Assembly: GCA_947258495.1 (NCBI GenBank)
Contig: CAMYIN010000160.1
Span: forward strand, 1-34,036
Source: an uncultured Gammaproteobacteria bacterium
Lineage (GTDB): Bacteria > Pseudomonadota > Gammaproteobacteria > Arenicellales > JAANXG01
Direction: 5' to 3'
Length of the DNA: 34,036 nucleotides
The position numbers and the translations under genes were made by a program. Under the pieces are notes generated by a model, which worked only from the letters and a program-made list of their open reading frames with translations, did not search any database and was not told the origin of the DNA. Positions 1-7,848 of this stretch are shown in pieces; position 1 is the first letter of the stretch, and the number at the start of each line of letters is the position of its first letter.

Positions 1-966
1 CTGTGGAAGGCGGTGTCCTCGCGCTACCATCCCCTCCTCGCCCAATTGGTGGTCAGCCGTCGCTGCAACCTCAGCTGCGGGTACTGCAACGAATACGACC
101 AATCCTCCCCGCCGGTCCCCGTGAATCTGCTGTTGGAACGCGTATCCGCGCTGGCGCGACTGTCCACCGCGGCGGTGACGTGCACCGGCGGTGAACCGCT
201 CATGCACCCCGAACTCGAGCAAGTCATCCGCTGCGTAAGGGAAAACGGAATGATCGCGACCATGATCACCAACGGATTCCGACTCAATCGAAGTCGGATT
301 GCACTACTCAACGACTGCGGCCTGCAGGAGATGCAGATCAGCATCGACAATCTGGAGCCCGACACCGTGTCGATGAAGAGCCTGAACGCCGTTGACGCCA
401 AGCTGGAGCTTTTGAGCCGCTATGCCGAATTCAAGATCAACATCAACACCGTGTTAGGCGTCAGCGACGAACGCACCCGAGACGCGCTGGCGGTGGCGGC
501 AAAAGCCCGGCATTACGGTTTTTTCCACTCGGTGGGCGTGCTGCACGACGCATCCGGCGGCCTCAAACCCCTGAGCGACACGCAGATCGAGGTGTATCGT
601 CAAATCGGGGCGCGTTCAGGTTCCCTCATGCACAAGCTGAATTACCACCTATTTCAGAAAAATCTGATTCGTGGCGAACCCAACGATTGGAAATGCCGGG
701 CTGGGGCAAGGTACTTGTATATATGTGAAGACGGCAATGTCCATTGGTGTTCGCAGCGAAGAGGCTACCCGAACAAACCGATCGTGGATTTCACCGGAAA
801 CGACCTGCGCCGCGAATTTCACACCCGCAAGAGCTGCAGCCCCACGTGCAGCTTGAGCTGCGTGCATCAGATGAGCGCGTTCGACGAATGGCGGCGACCA
901 CAGGAGCTTCCCGATCCACATCAAGAGAGCGTCGAACCCGGCTATTGCGCCAAGCATCCGGCGTGA
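1..966 (+). CDS. Radical SAM/SPASM-type protein, 5' end outside the window
   Basis: The reading frame is open to the left edge. A GTG at 13 is the only in-window start and no ribosome site precedes it, so the true start is probably upstream. The segment encodes a CxxxCxxC iron-sulfur motif (Cys18, Cys22, Cys25 counted from the GTG), followed by CTGGEPL, the usual GGE motif for S-adenosylmethionine binding. Near the C-terminus a KC...DGNVHWC segment and a CSPTCSLSC cluster look like a SPASM or twitch auxiliary cluster domain. Family knowledge: such enzymes make a 5'-deoxyadenosyl radical, and SPASM members act on peptides, sugars and other substrates. It converges on the phosphotransferase at 994-2301, leaving 27 bp between the stops. 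The substrate cannot be told from sequence; involvement in the adjacent lipid locus is inferred from position only. Confidence 0.85.
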   Translation: MWKAVSSRYHPLLAQLVVSRRCNLSCGYCNEYDQSSPPVPVNLLLERVSALARLSTAAVTCTGGEPLMHPELEQVIRCVRENGMIATMITNGFRLNRSRIALLNDCGLQEMQISIDNLEPDTVSMKSLNAVDAKLELLSRYAEFKININTVLGVSDERTRDALAVAAKARHYGFFHSVGVLHDASGGLKPLSDTQIEVYRQIGARSGSLMHKLNYHLFQKNLIRGEPNDWKCRAGARYLYICEDGNVHWCSQRRGYPNKPIVDFTGNDLRREFHTRKSCSPTCSLSCVHQMSAFDEWRRPQELPDPHQESVEPGYCAKHPA

Positions 967-993
967 CGGGGGCGGCTCGGCGCCGCCGTCGAA

Positions 994-2301
994 TCAACGC
1001 ACCACGAACTCGAAATCGGCCGGCGCGCCGCGGTCACGAAGGTGCGCGAAGGTCCTCCCTCCGCGCACCAGGATGGTGATCAGTCCCCAGATCACCGCCG
1101 CCCACAATCCGTGTTCGACACTGCCGACGAGGGCGGTCAGCAGGATGATCCATACGTAGATGTTGCGCCTGCCCGACACCTTACGCACCACCAGATCGAA
1201 GGGCGTGTAGTTGTCCAATCGTCGGCCGCGTTCGCGCCCCTTGAAAAACCAGAATGCGCCCGCCAACGCGGTATCGATGAAATTACAGGCAACCAATACC
1301 AGACCGGCGAGGAATACGGGCGCGCTGGTATCACCCTGGGACAGGACCCAGGCCAGCGCAAACCACCAGGAATACTCGAACATCATGTCGAAGACATGCT
1401 CCAGTTGGCCGACGCGCGAAGTCATCAGCTTGACACGCGCGAGCTTGCCGTCAATACCGTCCAGGATTCCGACCACCGCCGCCAGCAGCAATGCGCTGAA
1501 CGCATGGCCGGCGAGAATCAGCGCCGTGACTCCCCAGGCCACGGTATTCGTCAGCAGGGTGACCTGGTTCGGTGTGATCGACGTGCCGCAGAGCCGGGAC
1601 ACGGCCCAGTTCTCGATGGGCGCGTGCAGGACCTGGGCCGGCCAGTCGAGGGACCCCTTCTGTGCGCCTTCGATCAACCGCGATTCCGCAACCGAGAAAT
1701 CGTCCGATCGCGCGACACGCATCCACAAACGGCGGCGATCGCGGCGCATGTCACGGTCGAAACTCGGCAGCGTGCTCACATCGATACGCCTCACATCCGC
1801 GAACGTTTCGACCGAAGTCGGCGCTGCATCGTCGGCCGAATACAGTGCCCGGAGCCGGGATCCCGCGACCACGGCGATGCCGGCGAACTTCGTTCCCGGG
1901 ACCGTGTTGTCGCCGGGGCACGCTTCCGTCGGCGGCTGCGAATCCACCAGCACACATTCACCGGCGGCCTGCAAAACCTCCCGCACCAGCGTCTGTTCGA
2001 CGACGTAGTGCGCGAACACGACGAGGACGGGGTCTGCATTGGTGCCGACTGCGTCGAGATGTTTGTGCGAAAGCGCGCCAATGCGAATCGTCATGTCGCG
2101 CCGATCGTGATCTGTGCTACGCACCAGAGCGGCCGCGTCTTCGTCTTTCGTCAGAACTTCAACATCGGCTATACCGCAGGCCTTGAGCGTGCGCAGATGG
2201 CGCTCGAGCAGACTGACACCGCACGCCTGCGTCAACGCGATCGGTGCCGGGGAATCCACGCTTTGGTGCACCGTGGCGAGAACAATGGCTTTCATCGACA
2301 T
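994..2301 (-). CDS. CDP-alcohol phosphotransferase fused to a degenerate nucleotidyltransferase domain (paralogue 1)
   Basis: The protein has 435 residues. The first ~170 resemble the sugar-phosphate nucleotidyltransferase half of archaeal and bacterial IPCT-DIPPS bifunctional enzymes (LLERHLRTLKACGI is typical), but the GxGxR nucleotide loop is absent. Residues ~240-420 form a multi-span CDP-alcohol phosphatidyltransferase domain. Its signature D281-G-I-D284-G285-K-L-A288-R289 is intact, but the second half reads G298-QL-E301-HVF-D305 instead of GxxxDxxxD: one residue shorter, with Asp replaced by Glu. Family enzymes transfer a phospho-alcohol from a CDP-alcohol to a hydroxyl acceptor at the membrane. 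Two ATGs (2301, 2295) are possible. It lies 44 bp downstream of the hydroxylase gene on the same strand, probably one operon. Donor and acceptor are unknown; inositol-type headgroup chemistry is one guess from the fusion architecture. Confidence 0.85.
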   Translation of the reverse strand: MSMKAIVLATVHQSVDSPAPIALTQACGVSLLERHLRTLKACGIADVEVLTKDEDAAALVRSTDHDRRDMTIRIGALSHKHLDAVGTNADPVLVVFAHYVVEQTLVREVLQAAGECVLVDSQPPTEACPGDNTVPGTKFAGIAVVAGSRLRALYSADDAAPTSVETFADVRRIDVSTLPSFDRDMRRDRRRLWMRVARSDDFSVAESRLIEGAQKGSLDWPAQVLHAPIENWAVSRLCGTSITPNQVTLLTNTVAWGVTALILAGHAFSALLLAAVVGILDGIDGKLARVKLMTSRVGQLEHVFDMMFEYSWWFALAWVLSQGDTSAPVFLAGLVLVACNFIDTALAGAFWFFKGRERGRRLDNYTPFDLVVRKVSGRRNIYVWIILLTALVGSVEHGLWAAVIWGLITILVRGGRTFAHLRDRGAPADFEFVVR

Positions 2302-2345
2302 CGGGTCGGACCTGGAAGTATTGCCAATCTCGGTTGTTGTTATTG

Positions 2346-3101
2346 TCAGCCGTTCATGAAAGCGCGATTCGAACTTGCCTCGTAGGCATCGACGTTTCTG
2401 CGCGCGCGCTGAACGAACGGAGACCAGCGAATCAAACGAATCACCGCTCTGTTGACCAGGTTCAATGGGAACGGCAGATCGCGGACGACATCCATGAACA
2501 AGACCACACGGGTGTCCGAGGTGTCGTTCCAGACTTCATGCTCGAACGTATCGTCGAACAAAAGACTTTTTCCCTGCTCCCAGTGACGAAACTGATCGCC
2601 GACTCGAATGCGACAGTTGTGCTTCTGCTCGGGAACGAGCAAGCCGAGATGATAACGGAGAAGTCCTTTGTAAGGTCCCCGGTGCGGAGGTATGTGTTTT
2701 CCGGGTGCTAGGATCGAGAAGAACGCCGTCAGCATTGAGGGCACGCTCTCGATCAACGCCGTTGTTCGTGGACATAAGCGGCAGTTTTCCTCCGCTTTAT
2801 AACCGTATCCATAAAAGAAATACGTTTTCCAGAGTTCGTCCGTGGTAATACTCACCTGGTCTTGCGATATATCCTGGAAATTGGGCAGCTCGTCTTGATG
2901 CTGCATGACCCGCTGCAACTCTTCGCGGATGACCCGCCAGTTGTCCTCCAGGCGCTCGATCCACGCATGATCATCGCAGCTGAAGAAAGGCCGATCGCCT
3001 TCGGGGTCCGCTCTGGCGATGGAGGACTCGAGTTTCTTGACGACGCGATACCCGGCGCGCACCAGAGGTCTTGTCTGCCAGTCGGGGACCTGGGTTTCCA
3101 T
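2346..3101 (-). CDS. Aspartyl/asparaginyl beta-hydroxylase family (LpxO-like) Fe(II)/2-oxoglutarate dioxygenase
   Basis: The product is 251 residues from the ATG at 3101; an in-frame TTG at 3176 would add 25 residues that look non-conserved. The family signature is clear: PPHRGPYKGLLRYHLGL around residues 138-154 and FEHEVWN with a downstream Arg (R198). H140 and H188 would be the iron ligands. As in AspH and LpxO, the usual Asp/Glu ligand two residues after the first His is Gly142. There is no clear signal peptide or membrane span, so it is probably cytoplasmic or peripheral. Known relatives hydroxylate either Asp/Asn side chains or, in LpxO, the C-2 of a lipid A acyl chain. Given the sphingolipid-type genes nearby, a lipid acyl-chain hydroxylase is plausible but inferred. 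It is transcribed away from the flippase gene, with a shared intergenic region. Confidence 0.85.
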   Translation of the reverse strand: METQVPDWQTRPLVRAGYRVVKKLESSIARADPEGDRPFFSCDDHAWIERLEDNWRVIREELQRVMQHQDELPNFQDISQDQVSITTDELWKTYFFYGYGYKAEENCRLCPRTTALIESVPSMLTAFFSILAPGKHIPPHRGPYKGLLRYHLGLLVPEQKHNCRIRVGDQFRHWEQGKSLLFDDTFEHEVWNDTSDTRVVLFMDVVRDLPFPLNLVNRAVIRLIRWSPFVQRARRNVDAYEASSNRAFMNG

Positions 3102-3284
3102 GCTGCTGAAGCGAGGATCGGTTGTAGGGAGTATGCGGGCGAAACGGGGTGGCGAGGGTAGCGCGTAATCATGCAAAGATCAATAAACCCACGTTGTGCC
3201 GATCTCGCCGAACGACGAATCGCGAGCGACCGACGAGCCCGCGTCCGCCGGCCATTCCTCTTCACGGGCGCACGGCCCAGGATG

Positions 3285-3315
3285 TTGCGGCTACCCGGTC
3301 GCGGGCAGTTATAAT
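3285..3315 (+). promoter_or_regulatory. Candidate sigma70 promoter upstream of the flippase operon
   Basis: TATAAT occurs at 3310-3315, a perfect -10 hexamer in a GC-rich intergenic region. A TTGCGG at 3285-3290 gives a 19-bp spacer, longer than ideal. It points towards the flippase, phosphotransferase and radical SAM genes on the plus strand. The rest of the 3102-3419 gap shows no convincing gene. Confidence 0.45.
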
Positions 3316-3388
3316 GACGCGTCGCGATCTGCAGATTCCGTCTGCGGCCACGACCACGAATAATATTTCCTAAACTTTCCTCTTAACC

Positions 3389-3493
3389 ATGAACAAGCTC
3401 ATGCACCACATAGCCGCGGGTGCCGTCGGCGCCGGTTGTTGGTCCCGCGCGCCCCGGGGAGGCGACGAGAAGCGGGGGTCCGGTATTGTCTGA
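3389..3493 (+). other. Possible 34-codon leader ORF overlapping the flippase start
   Basis: An ATG at 3389 opens a 34-residue frame ending with TGA at 3491-3493. It overlaps the two candidate flippase starts (GTG 3420, TTG 3486) in another frame. There is no Shine-Dalgarno sequence and no recognisable protein, so it may be chance. If translated, its stop falls 5-7 bases past the TTG, which would allow coupled initiation. Confidence 0.15.
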
Positions 3494-5057
3494 AAAGCGA
3501 GATCCGGCGGATACGTCCCTGGACGCGTCGAATTCCGCCCCGCGCAGCGCGCCCGACTTGGCCGACCGTCAACACCTGCTTTCGGGACCGGAAATCGCCC
3601 TCAGGGCGAGCGCTTTGATTTCGAGCAAGGCGTTCGGCGCCATCGCCAGGATCGGCGCTACCGTCATCCTCGCACGCACTTTGTCTAAGGAAGACTTCGG
3701 CGTAGTGAGCTTTGCGCTCATCACATACATAGCCGTCAGCACACTGGCCTCCCTCGGTCTCCCGGACAGCGTTTATTATTTCTTCGAAAAGTATCCGAAT
3801 GCCAGGCGCAGCGTCTACCGGCTGTTGGCCAAGTTGCTGCTCGCGGTCGCGGCAGTGGGAGCGGTGGTGCTGGTCAGCCTCGCTTACGCCGCCGAAGCAC
3901 GCGGCTACGATGTAACCGGCATGCTGCTGCCCCTTACCCTACTGCTTCTGCTCGACCTCCCCGCCGCCCCGGTGAATCACGCTCTGATTGCGACCGGTCA
4001 CGCAAAGCTGGCGGCCGTTTTGAACGTGCTGTTCAGCTCCCTGTTGTTTTTCGCCTTGATCTTGCCGCCGCTTTTCGGTCTTGCGAAGGAGTTCATATCT
4101 TATTCTTTCTTAGGCTACGGTTTGATCAGGCTATCGCTGTCCTTGATCGTGTTTAGCCGTCATGTCGGCGGTGGCGTGGAAATTCCCGCCAATCGCGGAT
4201 CGTTCCTGGAGATATTGCGGTATGCGGTGCCACTCGGCATCGCCAACATCACCTGGAAAATGAATCAGTTCATCGACAAGTACATCGTCATGTTGTTTCT
4301 GCCCGTCGCGATCTTCGCGGAGTATTCCGTCGGCGCCTGGGAGTTTCCGGTAGTGCCGATCGTCGCGAGTTCCGTGGCCATGGTGATGATGCCGCAACTC
4401 GTCGGCGGTTTTCTGCGGGATGACTATCGGGCAGTCGCTGCATTGTGGAAGCGATCCGTAAGAAAGATTTCCCTGCTGGTCGCGCCTGCGATGGTCCTGT
4501 TGGTGCTCGCTTCAGCAGATGTCATCGTGACGTTTTTTTCCGAGAACTACGCCGCCGCTTCTCTGGTTTTCGCAGTGTATTCGCTCGGATTGTTACAGCG
4601 TGTCTGCGACAACGGCATGCTGCTGCGCGCAATCGATGAGACCGGAACCATAACGCGATGGGCCGCGTATACGCTGGTTTTGAATTTCTGCTTCAGCGTC
4701 CCGCTGGTGTTATGGATGGGCATGGTCGGCGCCGCGCTTGCTACCTTGTGCGCCGGCGTCATCACCTGGTTTTACGCGCTCGGCCGCGCCGCCGGGGCGA
4801 TGAACCTGAAAATCGGAGACGTTTTTCCGTTTCGATTCTGCGGGCATGTACTGGTGACGGCTACCGTCGCTGCATTGCCCGTGATCGTGTTGCAGGATCA
4901 TTTTCCGCCTGCGTCCGGCGTGGCGTTGGCGTGGAAGAGCGTAGTCTACGTCCTCACCTACGCGCTCATTTCCACCCTGGCGGGGTTGTGCAACCGGCAG
5001 GACTGGATGTTCATGGGGCGTCTCGTGGGATTGCGTTCACAGCAGGCCGGATATTGA
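3420..5057 (+). CDS. MATE/MOP-superfamily flippase (polysaccharide or lipid exporter)
   Basis: The frame encodes up to 545 residues from a GTG at 3420. A TTG at 3486, preceded by a G-rich stretch, is an equally likely start, and the first ~60 residues are low-complexity and probably not folded. From about residue 60 there are around 12-14 hydrophobic spans, beginning with a segment (ISSKAFGAIARIGATVILAR) and a downstream LSKEDFG motif typical of Wzx/MurJ-like oligosaccharide flippases. Family members flip lipid-linked or amphipathic molecules across the inner membrane. The gene starts a three-gene plus-strand set with a phosphotransferase 35 bp downstream and a radical SAM gene. The cargo is probably the lipid or lipid-linked headgroup made by this locus, which is an inference from context. 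Confidence 0.85.
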   Translation: MPSAPVVGPARPGEATRSGGPVLSEKRDPADTSLDASNSAPRSAPDLADRQHLLSGPEIALRASALISSKAFGAIARIGATVILARTLSKEDFGVVSFALITYIAVSTLASLGLPDSVYYFFEKYPNARRSVYRLLAKLLLAVAAVGAVVLVSLAYAAEARGYDVTGMLLPLTLLLLLDLPAAPVNHALIATGHAKLAAVLNVLFSSLLFFALILPPLFGLAKEFISYSFLGYGLIRLSLSLIVFSRHVGGGVEIPANRGSFLEILRYAVPLGIANITWKMNQFIDKYIVMLFLPVAIFAEYSVGAWEFPVVPIVASSVAMVMMPQLVGGFLRDDYRAVAALWKRSVRKISLLVAPAMVLLVLASADVIVTFFSENYAAASLVFAVYSLGLLQRVCDNGMLLRAIDETGTITRWAAYTLVLNFCFSVPLVLWMGMVGAALATLCAGVITWFYALGRAAGAMNLKIGDVFPFRFCGHVLVTATVAALPVIVLQDHFPPASGVALAWKSVVYVLTYALISTLAGLCNRQDWMFMGRLVGLRSQQAGY

Positions 5058-5092
5058 ATCGCCGGGATGCACCGGTAACGAACCAACAGTCG

Positions 5093-6391
5093 ATGAAGGC
5101 CTCGAACCATCCTCTGGAATTCACCCGAGCCGCGGTGGACCGAGCCGACGCGCTTCTGCTGGTCGACGGCGAGCGATGGCCGTTGGTGCTGGAAAAATTC
5201 CTGGGCCGGTCGGCTCTGCAACGCAACCTCCTGCAATTGGCGCAGCACGGCGCGAAACACTGTGTTATCGCCGTCTCCGATCCGCAGCAACTCGATGCGC
5301 TGGCGCGTGCCGCCGAGCGGCAATTGCGCGAGATCGACGCAAAGGGGATGTCCTGGCGCTGGGTTGCGCAGGCGGCGCCGGAGACCACGACTGCGGACGC
5401 GTGGGCTGACAACGTGGTTTGTGTGAACGGCGCCGGGGTGTACGACGACCGCCTCTTCGACGCCGTATTTGCGAGCGCGGCGCCTTCGGCCCTCGTCTCC
5501 GGCAGCGGCGGCGAGGCGCTGGGGCTGTTCAAATTGCGCACAGATGACGTCTGTCGGGTACTGCGGGGCGACGCCGAAGAAGCGGGCGTGTGTATCGCCA
5601 AGCTGCCCGGGTTACGCGCCGTCGGCACCGACGGCGTTCCGCGTTACGTCCAGAGCATGCGCCGACACTCACCGCCCTACTGGCAGGCGCTGCGGAATAC
5701 CGCGGACTTGAAGGCCGCCGCGGACAAGGTTATGGGCGCGGCACAGAAAGGCGTACTGGATTTCCCGGCCCGTTATCTGCATCCATTGCCTGAAAATTAT
5801 CTCACCCGCCTCGCCGCCGGGATGCCGATCACGCCGAATCAAATAACCGTATTCTCCGCCGCGTTGGCGTTCGTCGGCACCTACCTTTTTGCGACGCAAT
5901 CCTATGCATTCGCGCTGACGATGGCGGTCGTCGCCGGCATCCTGGACGGCGTCGACGGTAAACTGGCGCGCGTCAAGATGCTCTCCAGTCCATCCGGCGA
6001 CCGCCTCGACCACACGCTGGACATCAGCTTCGAGTTCTCCTGGTATCTCGCCATCGCCTGGGGCCTGTCCCGCAGCCACGAGGATCCTTCGCTGCTCGGT
6101 CTCGGGTTTCTCATGATCGGCCTCATGCTGGCGGCGCGGGCGCTGTCGGGTTCGTATCTGTACTTGACCGGTTACCAGATCCACGATCACACCGCCTACG
6201 ACCGCACGGTGCGATTGTTGGCCGGCCGCCGCAACATCTATGTTCTGGTTCTGCTTACGGGTTATCTGCTGGGAGATTTTTTGTCGTCGTTCTACGTGGT
6301 CATCGCCTGGGGGCTCGCCACGGTATCGCTGTATCTGCTTCGCAACGCGGTGGCGATCATGCAAAAATACGCAAAGCTGCAGACGCCTTGA
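5093..6391 (+). CDS. CDP-alcohol phosphotransferase fused to a degenerate nucleotidyltransferase domain (paralogue 2)
   Basis: The ATG at 5093 gives 432 residues. It is a paralogue of the product at 994-2301: the same two-part layout, and matching segments such as a QKG(S/V)LD(W/F)PA linker, ITPNQ(V/I)T, GILDG(I/V)DGKLARVK and GRRNIYV. Here the CDP-alcohol phosphotransferase motif is complete: D285-GV-D288-G289-KL-A292-R293, then G302-DRL-D306-HTL-D310, so catalysis is expected. The N-terminal ~180 residues are nucleotidyltransferase-like but lack the GxGxR loop, so CDP-alcohol synthesis there is doubtful. About six membrane spans fill the C-terminal half. It follows the flippase by 35 bp and precedes a radical SAM gene, probably one operon. 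Likely role: adding a phospho-headgroup to a membrane acceptor; the exact substrates are unknown. Confidence 0.88.
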   Translation: MKASNHPLEFTRAAVDRADALLLVDGERWPLVLEKFLGRSALQRNLLQLAQHGAKHCVIAVSDPQQLDALARAAERQLREIDAKGMSWRWVAQAAPETTTADAWADNVVCVNGAGVYDDRLFDAVFASAAPSALVSGSGGEALGLFKLRTDDVCRVLRGDAEEAGVCIAKLPGLRAVGTDGVPRYVQSMRRHSPPYWQALRNTADLKAAADKVMGAAQKGVLDFPARYLHPLPENYLTRLAAGMPITPNQITVFSAALAFVGTYLFATQSYAFALTMAVVAGILDGVDGKLARVKMLSSPSGDRLDHTLDISFEFSWYLAIAWGLSRSHEDPSLLGLGFLMIGLMLAARALSGSYLYLTGYQIHDHTAYDRTVRLLAGRRNIYVLVLLTGYLLGDFLSSFYVVIAWGLATVSLYLLRNAVAIMQKYAKLQTP

Positions 6392-6458
6392 AATCTAGAA
6401 CCGCCTTCTCCGGCAGCGGATCGCGCACCGGCCGCCGTAAGCCGATAACGATATCCGC

Positions 6459-7457
6459 ATGTCAACGATAAACCCGTTCGAGGGGACGATATACAAGATC
6501 CGCTACCAGGTGAGCAAGGTGGTGCTGCCAAACTCCCCTTCCGCTTCGTCGATTCCGTTCGTCGAATACATCAAGTGGCAGTACTTCAAGAATTTCACGC
6601 CGAACTATCCGTTTTCCATCGACATACAAACCAGAAGCGGCTGCAACGCGCGCTGTACGTTCTGCGGCGTGGGTCGCGAGGAAAACAAAATCAAGGGGGT
6701 AATGAGCGACGACCTTTTTCATAAGATCGTCGATGAGGCGTTGACGTTTCCGTTGTTACAGAAAATCAATCCGTTCCTCCTGAACGATCCGCTCGTTGAC
6801 AAGAAATTAGAGGAGCGGATCGAGTACATTTCGCGAAAGAAGGGCAAACGGCGTTTGCCGCAAGTCAGGCTGATCACCAACGCGGGCTTGATGACGGAGG
6901 AAAGGGCCTATCGTCTGCTGCACTCCGGACTGGACGAGCTCAACATCAGTTTCCACTCGATCGTGCCGGACGTCTACGAAGCCATGATGACTCCGCTGAA
7001 GTTCGACAAGGTGATGGAAAACGTCCTCAAGCTCGTTGAGCTGCGCGATCGTATGCGGGCACGGAAAAAACCCCGAATCAATGTATGGACCGTGTTGACC
7101 CGACCCGTGGAGCGGAATCTGAGAAACGAAAAATCGTATTGGAAGAAACTCGGAGTCGGTTTTGTTGCGCGCAAGCTCGACAATCGCGCCAACAGAACGG
7201 TCGAGGACGCGCGGCTCGGCGGACGTCCCATGGACCTCGTACAGATTTGCCCAATCCCGTTTTGGCGGGCCTGGGTCATGTGGAACGGCGACATGATCAT
7301 GTGCTGCGTGGATCAGGAGCGCACGAACTTTCTGGGCAACTGCGCCCACCGATCCATGCGGGACATCTGGAACGATACCGCGTACCAAACCCTCAGGCAG
7401 AACTGGCGCACACGCAATCTCGACGGTCTGTTGTGCAACCGCTGCAAGGGTTCTTGA
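6459..7457 (+). CDS. Radical SAM/SPASM domain protein
   Basis: The ATG at 6459 gives 332 residues. The cluster motif CNARCTFC supplies Cys62, Cys66 and Cys69. A C-terminal region with CPIPFWRAWVMWNGDMIMCC, a later NC, and a terminal LCNRC matches a SPASM auxiliary cluster (the Gx4C step is NGDMIMC). A basic, aromatic N-terminal extension of ~50 residues precedes the barrel and could contact a membrane. It ends the plus-strand set flippase-phosphotransferase-radical SAM; 67 bp separate it from the phosphotransferase and no strong ribosome site is visible. Related SPASM proteins modify peptides, sugars or other molecules, so the reaction is unknown. It is not an obvious recent duplicate of the radical SAM protein at the left edge. 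Confidence 0.88.
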   Translation: MSTINPFEGTIYKIRYQVSKVVLPNSPSASSIPFVEYIKWQYFKNFTPNYPFSIDIQTRSGCNARCTFCGVGREENKIKGVMSDDLFHKIVDEALTFPLLQKINPFLLNDPLVDKKLEERIEYISRKKGKRRLPQVRLITNAGLMTEERAYRLLHSGLDELNISFHSIVPDVYEAMMTPLKFDKVMENVLKLVELRDRMRARKKPRINVWTVLTRPVERNLRNEKSYWKKLGVGFVARKLDNRANRTVEDARLGGRPMDLVQICPIPFWRAWVMWNGDMIMCCVDQERTNFLGNCAHRSMRDIWNDTAYQTLRQNWRTRNLDGLLCNRCKGS

Positions 7458-7848
7458 GATAGCGGGAGTACCTAACCTGCGTTTATCACCAGGCGCCCAG
7501 CTACTATTCATGGCACGCCGTTGAGACACCCGCAATTCTGGTTCAATGAAAATACTACTCAGACCATTGGCACAGCTTGTTGAGAATAGTAGCTGGGTTA
7601 TCCCGGTCTTTGCTGGTCCACGCACGCCGGAACTTGGGCTTCACTCGATCCATAGCTACGGCTATGCATCGCATTCCAACCCGGCGTTCAGCCGCACCTG
7701 TCCTGCGCCATCCTCCGGGATCCTGGCGAGAGATGCAGGCTAAGACTTTTCCGGCCCCCGTCGGCATTGCCGATTCGAGACCTCGGCGGAAACCTGTCGT
7801 TTCGTCGTAAACTATGACTTTATGCGTCCGGGCCGCAGCCCAGGGAGA
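7458..7848. other. Non-coding gap between convergent genes
   Basis: No credible gene is seen in these 391 bases. Short frames exist on both strands but none resembles a known protein. The gap holds the inverted repeat at 7496-7597 and small hairpins (around 7651-7666, and TCGGC-ATT-GCCGA at 7761-7773). It looks like repeat or decayed mobile DNA, with no clear T-tailed terminator. Confidence 0.5.
7496..7597. repeat. 102-bp segment bounded by a 14-bp perfect inverted repeat
   Basis: CCCAGCTACTATTC at 7496-7509 is repeated exactly in inverted orientation at 7584-7597, enclosing 74 bp of non-coding DNA. The interior is not symmetric. It could be the ends of a small non-autonomous element or a long-range RNA stem between the convergent genes; no target duplication is obvious. 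Confidence 0.5.

Noticed and set aside
1042-2385. Long plus-strand frame opposite the first phosphotransferase
   Set aside because: No domain and unnatural composition; the minus-strand protein has the CDP-alcohol phosphotransferase motif.
7555-7767. A 70-codon minus-strand frame in the intergenic gap
   Set aside because: No recognisable family or ribosome site, and it crosses one end of the inverted repeat; it is treated as non-coding repeat DNA.
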